Source: Coix lacryma-jobi var. lacryma-jobi
Lineage: Eukaryota > Streptophyta > Magnoliopsida > Poales > Poaceae
Direction of reading: 5' to 3'
DNA length: 64,000 bases
Assembly (NCBI GenBank): GCA_009763385.1
Contig: VDCT01000041.1
Location: forward strand, 124,001 to 188,000
This document shows positions 47,333 through 57,130 of the stretch, piece after piece. Each line of letters begins with the position of its first letter. The first letter of the stretch is position 1. The notes under the pieces were generated by a model that worked only from the letters and a program-made list of their open reading frames with translations, did not search any database and was not told the origin of the DNA. The position numbers and the translations under genes are program-made.

Positions 47333-48693
47333 ACACCGCAGAAAGAGTAGTGTCCATGGTTAGTCCCAGGAATGGATCTTCTTTCAGGTTCAAGTTACCC
47401 CGAAACCCCCATGAGATTGGAGTGTTGTTCAATATCACGGCAAAACAGATAGCTGAGATCCCTGTAGTATGTGAGTTTCCGGATGTCTTTCCTGATGAGT
47501 TGCCTGGTTTACCGCCTGATAGAGATGTGGAGTTTGCCATAGAGTTAATTCCGGGAACAGCACCTATATCCCGAAGACCGTATAGAATGCACGCTAAAGA
47601 GCTAGCAGAACTTAAGGTCCAAATACAAGAACTTTTGGATAAGGGTTTGATCCGTCCTAGTTCGTCGCCTTGGGGATGTCCCGCTATCTTTGTGAAGAAG
47701 AAAGATAAGACTCTGAGAATGTGTGTGGATTATAGGCCGCTCAATGCCGTAACTATAAAGAATAAGTACCCCTTACCCCGAATTGATGTCTTGTTTGATC
47801 AGTTGTCTAAAGCAAAAGTGTTTTCCAAGATTGACCTGAGATCAGGGTATCACCAAATCAAGATCAGACGGGAGGACATATCAAAAACCGCTTTCTCCAC
47901 TAGATATGGACTGTATGAGTATCTTGTTATGTCTTTTGGGTTGACTAATGCACCGGCACATTTCATGTACCTAATGAATTCCGTCTTCATGCCAGAGTTG
48001 GACAAGTTTGTCGTAGTGTTCATCGATGATATTTTGGTATACTCTGAGAATGAGAAGGATCATGCTGAGCATCTACAAGTTGTTCTGACCCGACTTAGAG
48101 AGCATAAGTTGTATGCTAAGTTCAGTAAGTGTGAGTTTTGGTTGAAGAAGGTACTTTTCCTTGGTCACGTCCTTTCAGAGGAAGGAATCTCTGTAGACCC
48201 TTCTAAAGTACAAGAGGTTATGGATTGGCAAGCACCTACGAGTGTTTTTGAGGTTCGCAGCTTCTTAGGTTTGGCAGGGTATTACCGTCGGTTTATTCCG
48301 GATTTTTCAAGAATAGCCAAGCCTATGACCCGTTTGACACAGAAGAACAAGAAGTTCGAATGGACTCCAGAGTGTGAAACAGCTTTCCGCACTCTGCGAA
48401 CGTTGTTGACTTCCGCACCAGTTTTGGCTCAGCCAAACTTGGAGGAACCTTTTGATGTGTTTTGTGACGCATCTAAGGTTGGACTCGGATGTGTACTCAT
48501 GCAAAATGGGAGAGTTATCGCCTATGCTTCTCGTCAGTTGAGACCACACGAAGAGAATTACCCCACTCATGATTTGGAATTAGCAGCCGTCGTGCATGCA
48601 CTCAAGATTTGGAGACATTACCTTATGGGAAATCTATGTCATGTGTACACGGATCATAAAAGTCTGAATATATCTTCACCCAGCCAGAGTTGA
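47305..48693 (+). CDS. pol: Reverse transcriptase and RNase H segment
   Basis: Open frame of 462 codons. RT: YRMHAKELAELKVQIQELLD, MCVDYRPLNAVTIKNKYPLP, FSKIDLRSGYHQIKI, MSFGLTNAPAHFMYLMN, catalytic FIDDILVYS. Connection: LGHVLSEEGISVDPSKVQEV, FLGLAGYYRRFIPDF. RNase H: FDVFCDASKVGLGCVLMQ, THDLELAAVVHALKIWRHYL, YTDHKSLN. It copies element RNA to DNA and removes the RNA strand. The frame ends at a missing base near 48665; the intact reading continues in the next segment. All catalytic residues of this segment are present. Confidence 0.92.
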   Translation: MDETMEGYLDTAERVVSMVSPRNGSSFRFKLPRNPHEIGVLFNITAKQIAEIPVVCEFPDVFPDELPGLPPDRDVEFAIELIPGTAPISRRPYRMHAKELAELKVQIQELLDKGLIRPSSSPWGCPAIFVKKKDKTLRMCVDYRPLNAVTIKNKYPLPRIDVLFDQLSKAKVFSKIDLRSGYHQIKIRREDISKTAFSTRYGLYEYLVMSFGLTNAPAHFMYLMNSVFMPELDKFVVVFIDDILVYSENEKDHAEHLQVVLTRLREHKLYAKFSKCEFWLKKVLFLGHVLSEEGISVDPSKVQEVMDWQAPTSVFEVRSFLGLAGYYRRFIPDFSRIAKPMTRLTQKNKKFEWTPECETAFRTLRTLLTSAPVLAQPNLEEPFDVFCDASKVGLGCVLMQNGRVIAYASRQLRPHEENYPTHDLELAAVVHALKIWRHYLMGNLCHVYTDHKSLNISSPSQS

Positions 48694-49831
48694 ATATGAG
48701 GCAGAGAAGATGGTTAGAGCTAATTAAGGATTATAACCTGGAAGTGCATTACCACCCTGGAAAAGCGAACGTTGTAGCTGATGCCTTGAGCCGCAAGACT
48801 CATTGCAACTCGCTACAACCATTGTTAGAAGATGGATTCAATCTGATGCACCCTATCATGCTGAACAATATCACTCTTCAGTGCACCTTGGAAAGTGACA
48901 TTATAGAGGGACAGAAAAATGATGCAGAGATTTGTCAGATTAAGAAGAGGTTAGAAACCAGTAGTTCGTTGAACTTCAGAACGGACGAGCAAGGAATCTT
49001 ATGGTATATAACGGATAGTAGTTCCTAAGGATGCAGAGCTGAAAGGAAGAATTCTGGGTGAAGCTCACAATTCAAAGTTGTCTATCCACCCAGGAAGTAG
49101 TAAGATGTATCAGGATTTGAAAACCAGATATTGGTGGTCAAAGATGAAGAAAGAAGTTGCAGCCTATGTCGCCAGATGTGATACTTGTTGCAGGATAAAG
49201 GCTATACATCTAAAGCCCGCCGGACTGTTACAACCGTTGTCAATCCCAGAATGGAAATGGGAAGAGATCAGTATGGACTTTATCACAGGCTTCCCACTAC
49301 TCAAAAAGGAATGATTCGATTTGGGTTATTGTGGATCGGTTGTCTAAAGTGGCTCATTTTATACCAGTCAAGACTACATACCGTCCGCATCAGTATGCAG
49401 ACCTGTACATACAGATATCTTGAGATTGCATGGATTCCAAAAAGATTGTCTCTGATAGAGGACCCCAGTTCATAGCACGTTTTTGGGAACAGTTGCACAA
49501 GGAATTAGGAACCAAGTTGGTAAGAAGTTCCGCCTACCACCCCCAAACCGCAGGGCAAACGGAGAGAGTAAATCAGATTCTAGAAGATATCCTGAGAGCT
49601 TGTGTCTTGTCTTCAGGAGAGTCATGGGAGAAATGGTTACCCCTTGCTGAGTTTTCATATAATAACAGTTATCAAGAAAGTATAAAAATGGCACCTTTTG
49701 AGGTTCTATATGGACGAAGATGCAGAACCCCAGTAAATTGGGTTGAGTCTGGAGATCGAGGATTCTATGGGTCCGATTATGTAAAAGATGCCGAGGAATT
49801 GTGCAAACAGTACAGCAACATATCAAGGTAG
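48665..49831 (+). pseudogene. pol: RNase H end and integrase (frameshifted)
   Basis: 48690-49028 gives the end of RNase H (RRWLELIKDYNLEVHYHPGK, NVVADALSRK) and the linker. 49078-49314 holds the integrase zinc finger (HPGSSKMYQDL, ARCDTCCRIK) and the core start with its first Asp (ISMDFITGFP). The stretch 49315-49430 is out of register. 49430-49831 holds the second Asp (IVSDRGPQFIARFWEQLH) and the catalytic Glu region (HPQTAGQTERVNQILEDILR). Integrase inserts the DNA copy into the genome. At least four single-base shifts interrupt it. Confidence 0.88.
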
Positions 49832-50325
49832 CACAGTCTCGACAAAAGAGTTATGCTGACACCCGAAGGAGACCTTTGGAATTTCAAGTTGGAGACTATG
49901 TGTATCTCAAGGTTTCACCTATGAGAAAGGTCCAACGCTTTGGAATTAAAAAGAAGCTAGCACCTCGATATGTGGGACCTTATCAGATCATAGCAAAGAA
50001 GGGAAAAGTGGCATATGAAGTACAGTTACCCCCAGTGATGAGTGCAGTTTTCCCAGTGTTCCACGTATCACAGCTGAAGAAGTGCCTTCGAGTTCCCGAA
50101 CAAGAGGAAGTTCGAGTCCCGGATGTCACGATCAGATCAGATCTGGAGTACTACGAACAACCTAAGGAGATTTTGGATACCAAGACTCGAGAGACTCGTA
50201 ACCGAACAGTGAAGACTTACAAGATTCTCTGGAGTAATCACGGACCCAACGATGCTACATGGGAAACCGAGGAGTACCTAAGCGTAAACTACCCCGCTTT
50301 TTATAAAGATTGGTACGTAACTTAA
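49801..50325 (+). CDS. pol: Integrase C-terminal part with chromodomain
   Basis: Integrase C-terminal GPY/F-type module (RRPLEFQVGDYVYLKVSP, LAPRYVGPYQII, FPVFHVSQLKKCL) followed by a chromodomain: YYEQPKEILDTKTRETRNRT, then KTYKILWSNHGPNDATWETE. Chromodomains in this retrotransposon group steer insertion to particular chromatin. The Trp of ILW and of ATWE are present, but the residue after the first Trp that completes the aromatic cage in HP1 is not aromatic here, so canonical methyl-lysine binding is doubtful. The stop is at 50323-50325, just ahead of the PPT. Confidence 0.9.
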   Translation: MQTVQQHIKVAQSRQKSYADTRRRPLEFQVGDYVYLKVSPMRKVQRFGIKKKLAPRYVGPYQIIAKKGKVAYEVQLPPVMSAVFPVFHVSQLKKCLRVPEQEEVRVPDVTIRSDLEYYEQPKEILDTKTRETRNRTVKTYKILWSNHGPNDATWETEEYLSVNYPAFYKDWYVT

Positions 50326-50344
50326 ATCTCGGGACGAGATTTCT

Positions 50345-50360
50345 TTAAGGGGGGAAGGGC
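50345..50360 (+). promoter_or_regulatory. Polypurine tract of the plus-strand chromovirus
   Basis: TTTAAGGGGGGAAGGGC directly before the 3' LTR start TGTGACACCC. The preceding TCTCGGGACGAGA (50328-50340) is a palindrome also found before the PPT of the minus-strand family. Confidence 0.9.
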
Positions 50361-53300
50361 TGTGACACCCTAGTGTCAAGCACTGCATTAGGCACTGCAA
50401 TTAGCCACTAAGAAAGCATAAGCAATGCATTGCATCATTTCATGTGTATAAGTATGCCTTTGATCTTTTGTTGTTTATTTGAAATTGGATTTCTATTTGA
50501 CTTGATGCTTTGATTTTGGCTTTATTCTTGAGGAGGATTTAAAAATGGTTTTCAGAAAAAGTGTTCTATATGAAAGTTGTAGAGAAAAATATTTTGAGCA
50601 ACTTTTATATTTGGGTCAAAGCCTGGTTTGGAGTTTTTCAAACTGTTTTTGAGAAGTCAAACTTTGGAAATTTCTGGAAAAAGAAAAAGAATCTTTTTTT
50701 TCTTTCCGGCGCCAACCTTTCGGCCCATCCGGCCTTTCGGCCCACTTCCCCGCCTCGGCCCAGCGCTCGCCGCCTCGCCCGCGCGCGCGCCCGCCCGCGC
50801 ACCGCGCGCCGGCCACCCGACACGGCCGCGCCGTACGCCGGCCGGCTTGCCGCGTGGCGCCCCTTCTCTGCGCCAAATCCACGCTGACCACTCCCTCTCC
50901 GATCTTCTCCCACCGGAGCACGCCAGCGATCTTCGCCGGCCACTCCCGCGCACCCCTCGTCTGCCGAGCCGCCGTGGCCCCCGCCACGACCGGCCGCCCC
51001 TCCGCTCCGCCGGGCAAAAGCCCGAGCGCCTCTCCCACTCCCTCACTCACTCGCACACTCACTCTCGCTCTCACTCCCCACTCTCACCCGCGCACGAAGC
51101 GAACTGAGCACTCTCCGCTCGCTGCAACCACCGCCGCAAGGCCCCTTCCCAAATTCCAGTCACCACCTCCATCACCGGCCGATTAACCCCGGCCACTGCC
51201 CCGCCTTCGTCTCGGACACACGGTGCGCACCCCCGCGCCATCCGCCGAGCTCCACCGACGCCGAAGTCCGAAGAGCCCCGCCGCGGAAGCTTTCAGCGCC
51301 GCTCGGAGCCCGGAACCGTTCGTCCCCGACCCGAGCTCCACCGCCTCCCTTCTTCCTCCTCCAGCTTCGCCAAGCCAAGGCAAGGTGAGAACACCAACTA
51401 GCCCTAACGCTATCGTTCCCTATCTCTCTGTTTCACCACGGCCGAGCGCCATTGCCGCCATCGCGGACCTCACACGTGGCCAGCACGCACCAGCGCACCT
51501 CCGGCCAAACCATCACCCCTAGGACTCCCCTCTAGGTTCACTGAGTCTCACACGCCCGCCAGTTTAGCCGGCGACCGCCGGAAACGGCGTAGCCGCGCGA
51601 TGCCGTCGCCGCCGTGCGCTGCCGCTCGCCGCCGGCACGCTACGGCCGTGCGCTGGCCAATCCACCAGTACCGCCGGATGCGCCTCGTCGAGACGAGTCC
51701 GCAGGGCCCAGCCTCCCCGCCGGCGACCTCACCGACGGCGAGAAATCGCCGGACCAATCCCTCCCCTGTTTCCGTCTCGTCCGAGCCCCCGAGTCCGGCC
51801 TCGGACGAGCGCGCTCTGTTTTCCGATTCGCCCGAGCCCCGAGCCAGGCCTCGGACGAGCGTGCGTGTTTCCGTCTCGCCCGAGCCCTCGAGCCAGGCCT
51901 CAGCCTCGAACCAGGCCTCGGACGGGCGTGTATGTTCCGTCTCGCCCGAGCCCTCGAGCCAGGCCTCAGCCTCGACCAGGCCTCGGACGGGCGTGTTCTT
52001 TCCGTCTCGCCCGAGCCCTCGAGCCAGGTCTCGACGGGCTAATGTTCTTTCGTCTCGACCGAGCCCTCGAGCCAGGCCTCGGCCTCGAGCTCGGCCTCGA
52101 GCGAAACCTCGGGTGCGGTCTCGTTCGAGCCAGGCCTCGACCGATTCGCTTTCCGCCGTGCGCCCGAGCCCGAATGGGTTCTGCTGACCCACGGGTCCCG
52201 CGCGTCAGCCCCTTACCGGTCCATAGACCGAGTTCTCGCAAGCCAGCCGGGAGAAGTTAAATGTTTTTCTTTCGGTTTAATTTCCAGAGATGCTTGTTAT
52301 TTTTGTGTAGCCTGTTTTATAAATCCAAATGAAGTGCTTCCAGTTTTATTAGCTTTCTGATGAATAGATCTATCATGGGAAAATATGAATGTATTTTTGA
52401 TAGCAGTTTATTTTACTGTTTTCGTTTATTTCAGTTTATATGCTTTTGTTTAGATAAATGATTATAAGTGTTTTCTGGTTGAGATAATTCCTGGAAAATT
52501 TTGTGTAAGTTTATTATACTGTTTGGCACCTGTGAAAAATATATGATGCACTGTTTATGTAGAAAAAGTTACGGTTATAGTTAAAAGTCTCTTTTTGCTG
52601 ATTTCTTAGAATAAGTGTTAAGGTGTTTTATATGTTGAAATAAATATGGGAAAATTTGTACAGTCTCTGTATGCCTTGTAGAATCTAAGAAAAATATGAA
52701 CTTGATCTGTTTTATGGAAAAATTTGTAGTTGCTTTACAACTGTGCTTTTCTGTATAGATCTTTAGAAATTCATGTAAGAAAATATATGATGGTTCTGGT
52801 CATGGAACTTCCTGGATAAATATGAAATGTGAAGTAGAATCTGGGAAAAATAGGAAATAGAGCTATGCACTCTTTTACAGTAGGGTTGTAGTTCAAAGTA
52901 CCTTTTTAGGCAGTTTGCTTGTCATTTTTGTATCTGCAGCTCTGTATTTTATCTTTGGCTGAAACTTGTTCAGTAGAGTCCAGCAAGTGTGGTTTACCTT
53001 CTGGAATTTTTGTGGATTTTTCTGAGCCCAGAAAAATACACTTGCAGTTCAAATCTGAGTTTCCTTTGATGTATTTTAATAAGAAAGAGTTGAATACTCA
53101 GATTTTGTTTTATGAAATAAATGAGATATTGCCCCAATGTTAAAGTGGTTCAACAAGTTGGCTTTGTTGGTTTGCAAGAGTTATTCTTTTCATGCCACTT
53201 CATCTTGCACCGCATTATTGAATTATAAATTCATCGCACGCAATAGGATCGACCCCGCCGAGCAGCTTCACCAAGAGCAGGAGCTAAACGCCGAGCCGGA

Positions 53301-54929
53301 GATCCAGGAGCTCCAGCAGTCGGAGGAAGTCGACCCCGTCCACGACACTAACCTGCCCGAGTGCCCCTCCCACGAGGCCTCGGTTTTCACTCAAGGCAAG
53401 CCCCGGAGCATTCTAAGTCTCCCAGTTTTTGCAATTAATTTACTTGAGTCCTTTTATATGTGATGCATTAGGTATAGGAGTTGATTGAATCCTAGTTGTT
53501 GCATTACCCTTCCTTGATTATTGATTATTACCTGCCTTGTTACCCTGTTACTGCTTTATAATGTAGAATTGCTTAGCCTGCTTAATAAAAGTAGTAGTTA
53601 AGGATGTTTCCGTAATACCCCGATGGGTATTTACCGGATCACGGTTGGCTATATTTGCTATCGTGGAAAAGAACCTGAGTAGTAATGAAATACGGTCAAC
53701 TGGAAGGCAAAGCACAAGTTTGGAAACTTGGGGCAGTCCGTCCGTTGGATCGTGTAGGTTTGTATCGATGTTGGCCCTCGTTCATTTTTGAACGCGCCCT
53801 TTTACTTAGGGATATGTCGGTGCCGTAATCATCGACCCCAAAGCCGGTTAGAAGCTGTTCGGGCCGGTCTCAACCCGTGTCGTGCCCTCTAGTACGGAAG
53901 TTGCGATCTGCCGCGTGAGGCCATCGCCAGACTCTGATTGGGCGGTCCGTGCTTGAGCCGCGACGATTACCACCACGAACAAGCGTCGAGCGGTTGCCCA
54001 ATGCATGGACCCGACGGGGAAAGTGTGGGCTGGTATTAAAGGTCTTTCATCAGCTGATTTGGAATTCGATTCGAGTCGCCGTCTCCCCCGGTTAGTGGGA
54101 AACTATGGAGTTTCACCACGATACAACTCCATGTGATGTTTAAAGGTTCAACTAAAATGTGGATAAGTCAACTGGATATGGTTATATTATTGTTTGTTAG
54201 ATTCAAGTGAGTGCTCTAGTACAGGTAATAACCTAGAACTAAGGAGTAGGTTTAAAAATAACAGCTCATCATAATCATTAATTATCCCTTATCTGAATTG
54301 AGCCTTTCGCAACTAAAAGATCCCAGCTCCACCTCAAAAGCCTTGCATACCCTTGGAGTCTTTTATTTTCAGTTAGACGGGTAAGTCTAGCTGAGTACAT
54401 TCCCGTACTCAGGGTTTATCCCGTTTGTTGCAGATGGCCAGGTCTACTTTGGCTATTGTAAGCACTGCCTCTACCCAGTGGAAGGTGATGAGGAGTAGGC
54501 CCAGGGCAGGGTCGTCAAGAAGCTTTCCTCCTTCTTTTGCCGGACTAAGACTACTGGTGGCACACTATCTTAAAAAGGAGGAATGACTTGTGTTGAGTTG
54601 GTTTATCAAACAATGTTTTATTTGGACCACGTTTGTTGTGGTCGTGTTTTAAACTTATTCGAGCTTCCGCACTTTTAAACTCAATATTGTAATAACTCTG
54701 TTTTAAATTCCGCACTCTGATGTTTTAAATTCGATTTTGGTTTTCGTTTCGCTATGATGTATCTTTACGAATGTAACTTGAACGATGCGATCCTGTATGT
54801 TCTGGTGTAAGAAATCCTTCGAGATTTCCGGACTACCGGGGTTATATGGGTTCAAGTATGGGTCGAAAGTCAGACGGATTTGACTAAGATAATACTTGAG
54901 CTCTTATAATCAGGACGGGTTCCGCCACA
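50361..54929 (+). repeat. 3' LTR of the plus-strand chromovirus, 4569 bp
   Basis: Nearly identical to 39247-43812. Differences are mostly single-base indels in runs (for example around 50700, 52160, 53145, 53600) plus a local replacement near 54106 (TATGGAGTTTCACC versus TATGCGCGACTTCACC at 42989). It ends GGGTTCCGCCACA at 54929, directly against a copia LTR. Confidence 0.9.
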
Positions 54930-55867
54930 CCGACCATGGCTGGTCGGTGGTACCGACCAGACCATCCTCGGGACTGAGGGAGTATAAATGCCTCCCTCTT
55001 CACTTTTCACGGTGACGAACTTAGAAGATACATTTATTGCTGACCTAGCTCTAGACAAACTCTCTCCAAGCATTGACTCACCCATCTCTCTCCCCCTTTG
55101 CTCCTAGATTCATTCCCTTGCAAGATTTGAGCTAGGGAAGTGAGATTCGAGAGTGGGAAGCATCAATCTTCGACTTGAGCACTTGGTTTCCATCTTGCCG
55201 GCTTGTTTTGTGTCTTTTACTCTTGAGCTCTTTGAGCTCTAGCCGGTTAGGGTTTCTTCGTGGTAGCCCGTATTGATTTACTTGTGAGGGCTCCCCGAAG
55301 CGTTTGTATTACCCTGAGATTCTAGTAGAGATACTCTCGTAGCCTTTGTGGTTGCTTGAGTGAGGCGAGGAGGTGAAATAGACTCCGACCTTTGTGGTCA
55401 CCTCAACAACGAGGAAGTAGGCACTCCTTAGTGGATTGGCCGAACCTCGGGATAAATCTTGTGTCCCGTGTGCTTGTTGTTGTTGTCCCTATTTCTCTAC
55501 TTCTCTTGTTATTGTGTTCTTCGTGTTCTTCCTATCCCTATCTTGCTCTTAGGTTGGGAAGGCTCGATCTACATCAAGGGGAGCAACCAAGGTTCATGAG
55601 AGTAGTTTTACCATAAATTATCTTTCGGAAAGTTGGCTAGAAACTTGTTTTATCTTCATATCTTATTTTCATCGGATTTGTAGTTTCTTTTAGGATCCCG
55701 GTTGTGCCGTTTGTTTGTGTTGGTAGTACCGGTGTTTCACACCCGGTAGTACCTACCCAAACAAACGGCCTCTCCGGTTGCTATCTAACTACATCTTATA
55801 GTTTGTGAAGTTTCAGATAGTCAAAAATCACCTATTCACCCCCCTCTAGGCTGATTCGGTCCTTTCA
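54930..55867 (+). repeat. 5' LTR of the copia element (5' truncated)
   Basis: Begins inside the U3 inverted repeat (CCGACCATGGCTGGTCGGTG), which corresponds to position 63911 in the 3' LTR. Ends CGGTCCTTTCA at 55867. A TATA box lies at 54983. Confidence 0.85.
54983..54989 (+). promoter_or_regulatory. TATA box of the copia LTR
   Basis: GAGTATAAATGCC about 40 bases downstream of the GGTCGGTGGTACCGACC palindromes. It is the only good TATA motif in the LTR part visible. Confidence 0.65.
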
Positions 55868-55868
55868 A

Positions 55869-55880
55869 TGGTATCGGAGC
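55869..55880 (+). promoter_or_regulatory. Primer-binding site of the copia element
   Basis: TGGTATCGGAGC one base after the LTR end: initiator tRNA-Met complement with the same single G variant seen in the gypsy element at 43815. Confidence 0.85.
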
Positions 55881-55889
55881 CTAACCCTT

Positions 55890-57130
55890 GTGTTAGCGCT
55901 TCACCGCGTAAGGGAGAATCAATCTACCATATGTCAAGAACAGCTTGATGAGATTGTCAAGAAGGTTACTGCTCAGATAATTCAAGATCAAGCAAAGAAG
56001 CATGAAGATGAGATGAAGAGAATGAAAGATGAGATGGAGAGTTTGAGGCGAGCTTTGGAAAGCAAAGCCGAAGCATCCGGAAGCAGTGGAAATCAGCCGC
56101 CCAAGGATGACAAGAAGAAGGAAGATGAAGAGAAAGGCAAGAAAGACACCGAGTTCACTAGAGTGCCTATGACTATAACCATATGGGCAAGGTCATACAA
56201 TTGCCTAGCGTCAATCTAGGCAAGCCACCTGCCTTTGATGGAATCAACTACAATGATTGGGCACACAAGATGAAGCTACACCTTCTTGCTGCAAGAGTTT
56301 GGGAGATTGTTGAAAATGGACCAAGTCATGTTGAAGGTCAAGAGTTCACCGACAATGATGTGTTTGAGTTTCAACAAAATGTTCAAGCCGCATCATTGAT
56401 TCTATCATGCCTAAAGCCTGAAGAAAGCAACAAGGTACATGGAATGGAGAATGCCAAGAAGATTTGGGATACACTCAGGATATCATATGAGGGTGATGCG
56501 AGTGTGAGGAAGTGCAACATAGAGCTTCTTCATGGAAAGATTGAGAACTTTGCAATCAAGAAAAATGAGACCACTCAACAAATGTTTGACAGATTCATGA
56601 CGTTGGTAAATCAGATTAGAGCACTCAGAGACACAAAGTGGGATGACTACTCAGCTGGAAGAAAGCTATTAAGAGCATATAGAAAGAGGAACAAGAACCT
56701 TGCATCAATCATCATGGAGAGACCTAACTATGAGAGCATGGGACCTCATGAGATGCTTGCCAAGATAAAGCATCATGAAGTCTTGGATGATGAAGATATA
56801 GAAGAACAAGAGGCAAGCCACAAAAGGTGGTAGCACTCAAGGCTAATCAAGAAGAAGGAAGCAAGGCCCGAGATGACTCTTCAAGCGAAGGAAGTGAAGA
56901 CTCCGATGATGAGTTGGCCCTTATTGTGAAGAACTTTAGAAGATTCATGAGAAAGAAGATGCACAAGAAGGGCAAAGGTGGTTACTTCAAGAAGTCAAAG
57001 AAGAGAAATTGCTATGAATGTGGAGCGGATGATCATTTCATTGCCGATTGTCCACAAAAGAAGAACAAGAACAAGTATAGCAAGAGTGATGACAAGAAGC
57101 ATAGAAGAAGAAAAGGTGGTGAAGCTCATC
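55890..57130 (+). pseudogene. gag: gag of the copia element
   Basis: A charged N-terminal coiled coil (EQLDEIVKKVTAQIIQDQAK, MKDEMESLRRALESK, 55935-56075) is followed after a shift near 56165 by the copia Gag core (56183-56833): LGKPPAFDGINYNDWAHKMK, AKKIWDTLRISYEG, RFMTLVNQIRALRD. The next frame gives the zinc knuckle NCYECGADDHFIADCPQKKN (57006-57060) in a Lys-rich setting. The protein would form particles. The true start is unclear, since the first ATG (55932) opens only a five-codon frame; the reading that matches Gag is open from 55890. Confidence 0.8.

Larger units (their letters stand above)
39247..54929 (+). mobile_element. Structurally complete Tekay-type chromovirus with giant LTRs and an extra ORF
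   Basis: 15.7 kb: LTR (39247-43812), PBS, extra histone-tail-like ORF, gag, protease, RT/RNase H, integrase with chromodomain, PPT, LTR (50361-54929). The LTRs are nearly identical, so the insertion is young, yet gag and pol contain many single-base frameshifts. The flanks do not match: ATAAT (39242-39246) on the left in another gypsy pol, CCGAC (54930-54934) on the right in a copia LTR. The polyprotein order (integrase after RNase H) and the chromodomain define a chromovirus. The Tekay/Del assignment is from protein style and long LTRs. Confidence 0.9.

Noticed and set aside
50600..52300. The same long frames in the 3' LTR
   Set aside because: Same reason; they differ in register from those in the 5' LTR because of single-base indels.
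54930..54934. CCGAC as a target-site duplication of the plus-strand gypsy element
   Set aside because: The left flank is ATAAT; no shared 4-6 bp could be found by sliding either edge.
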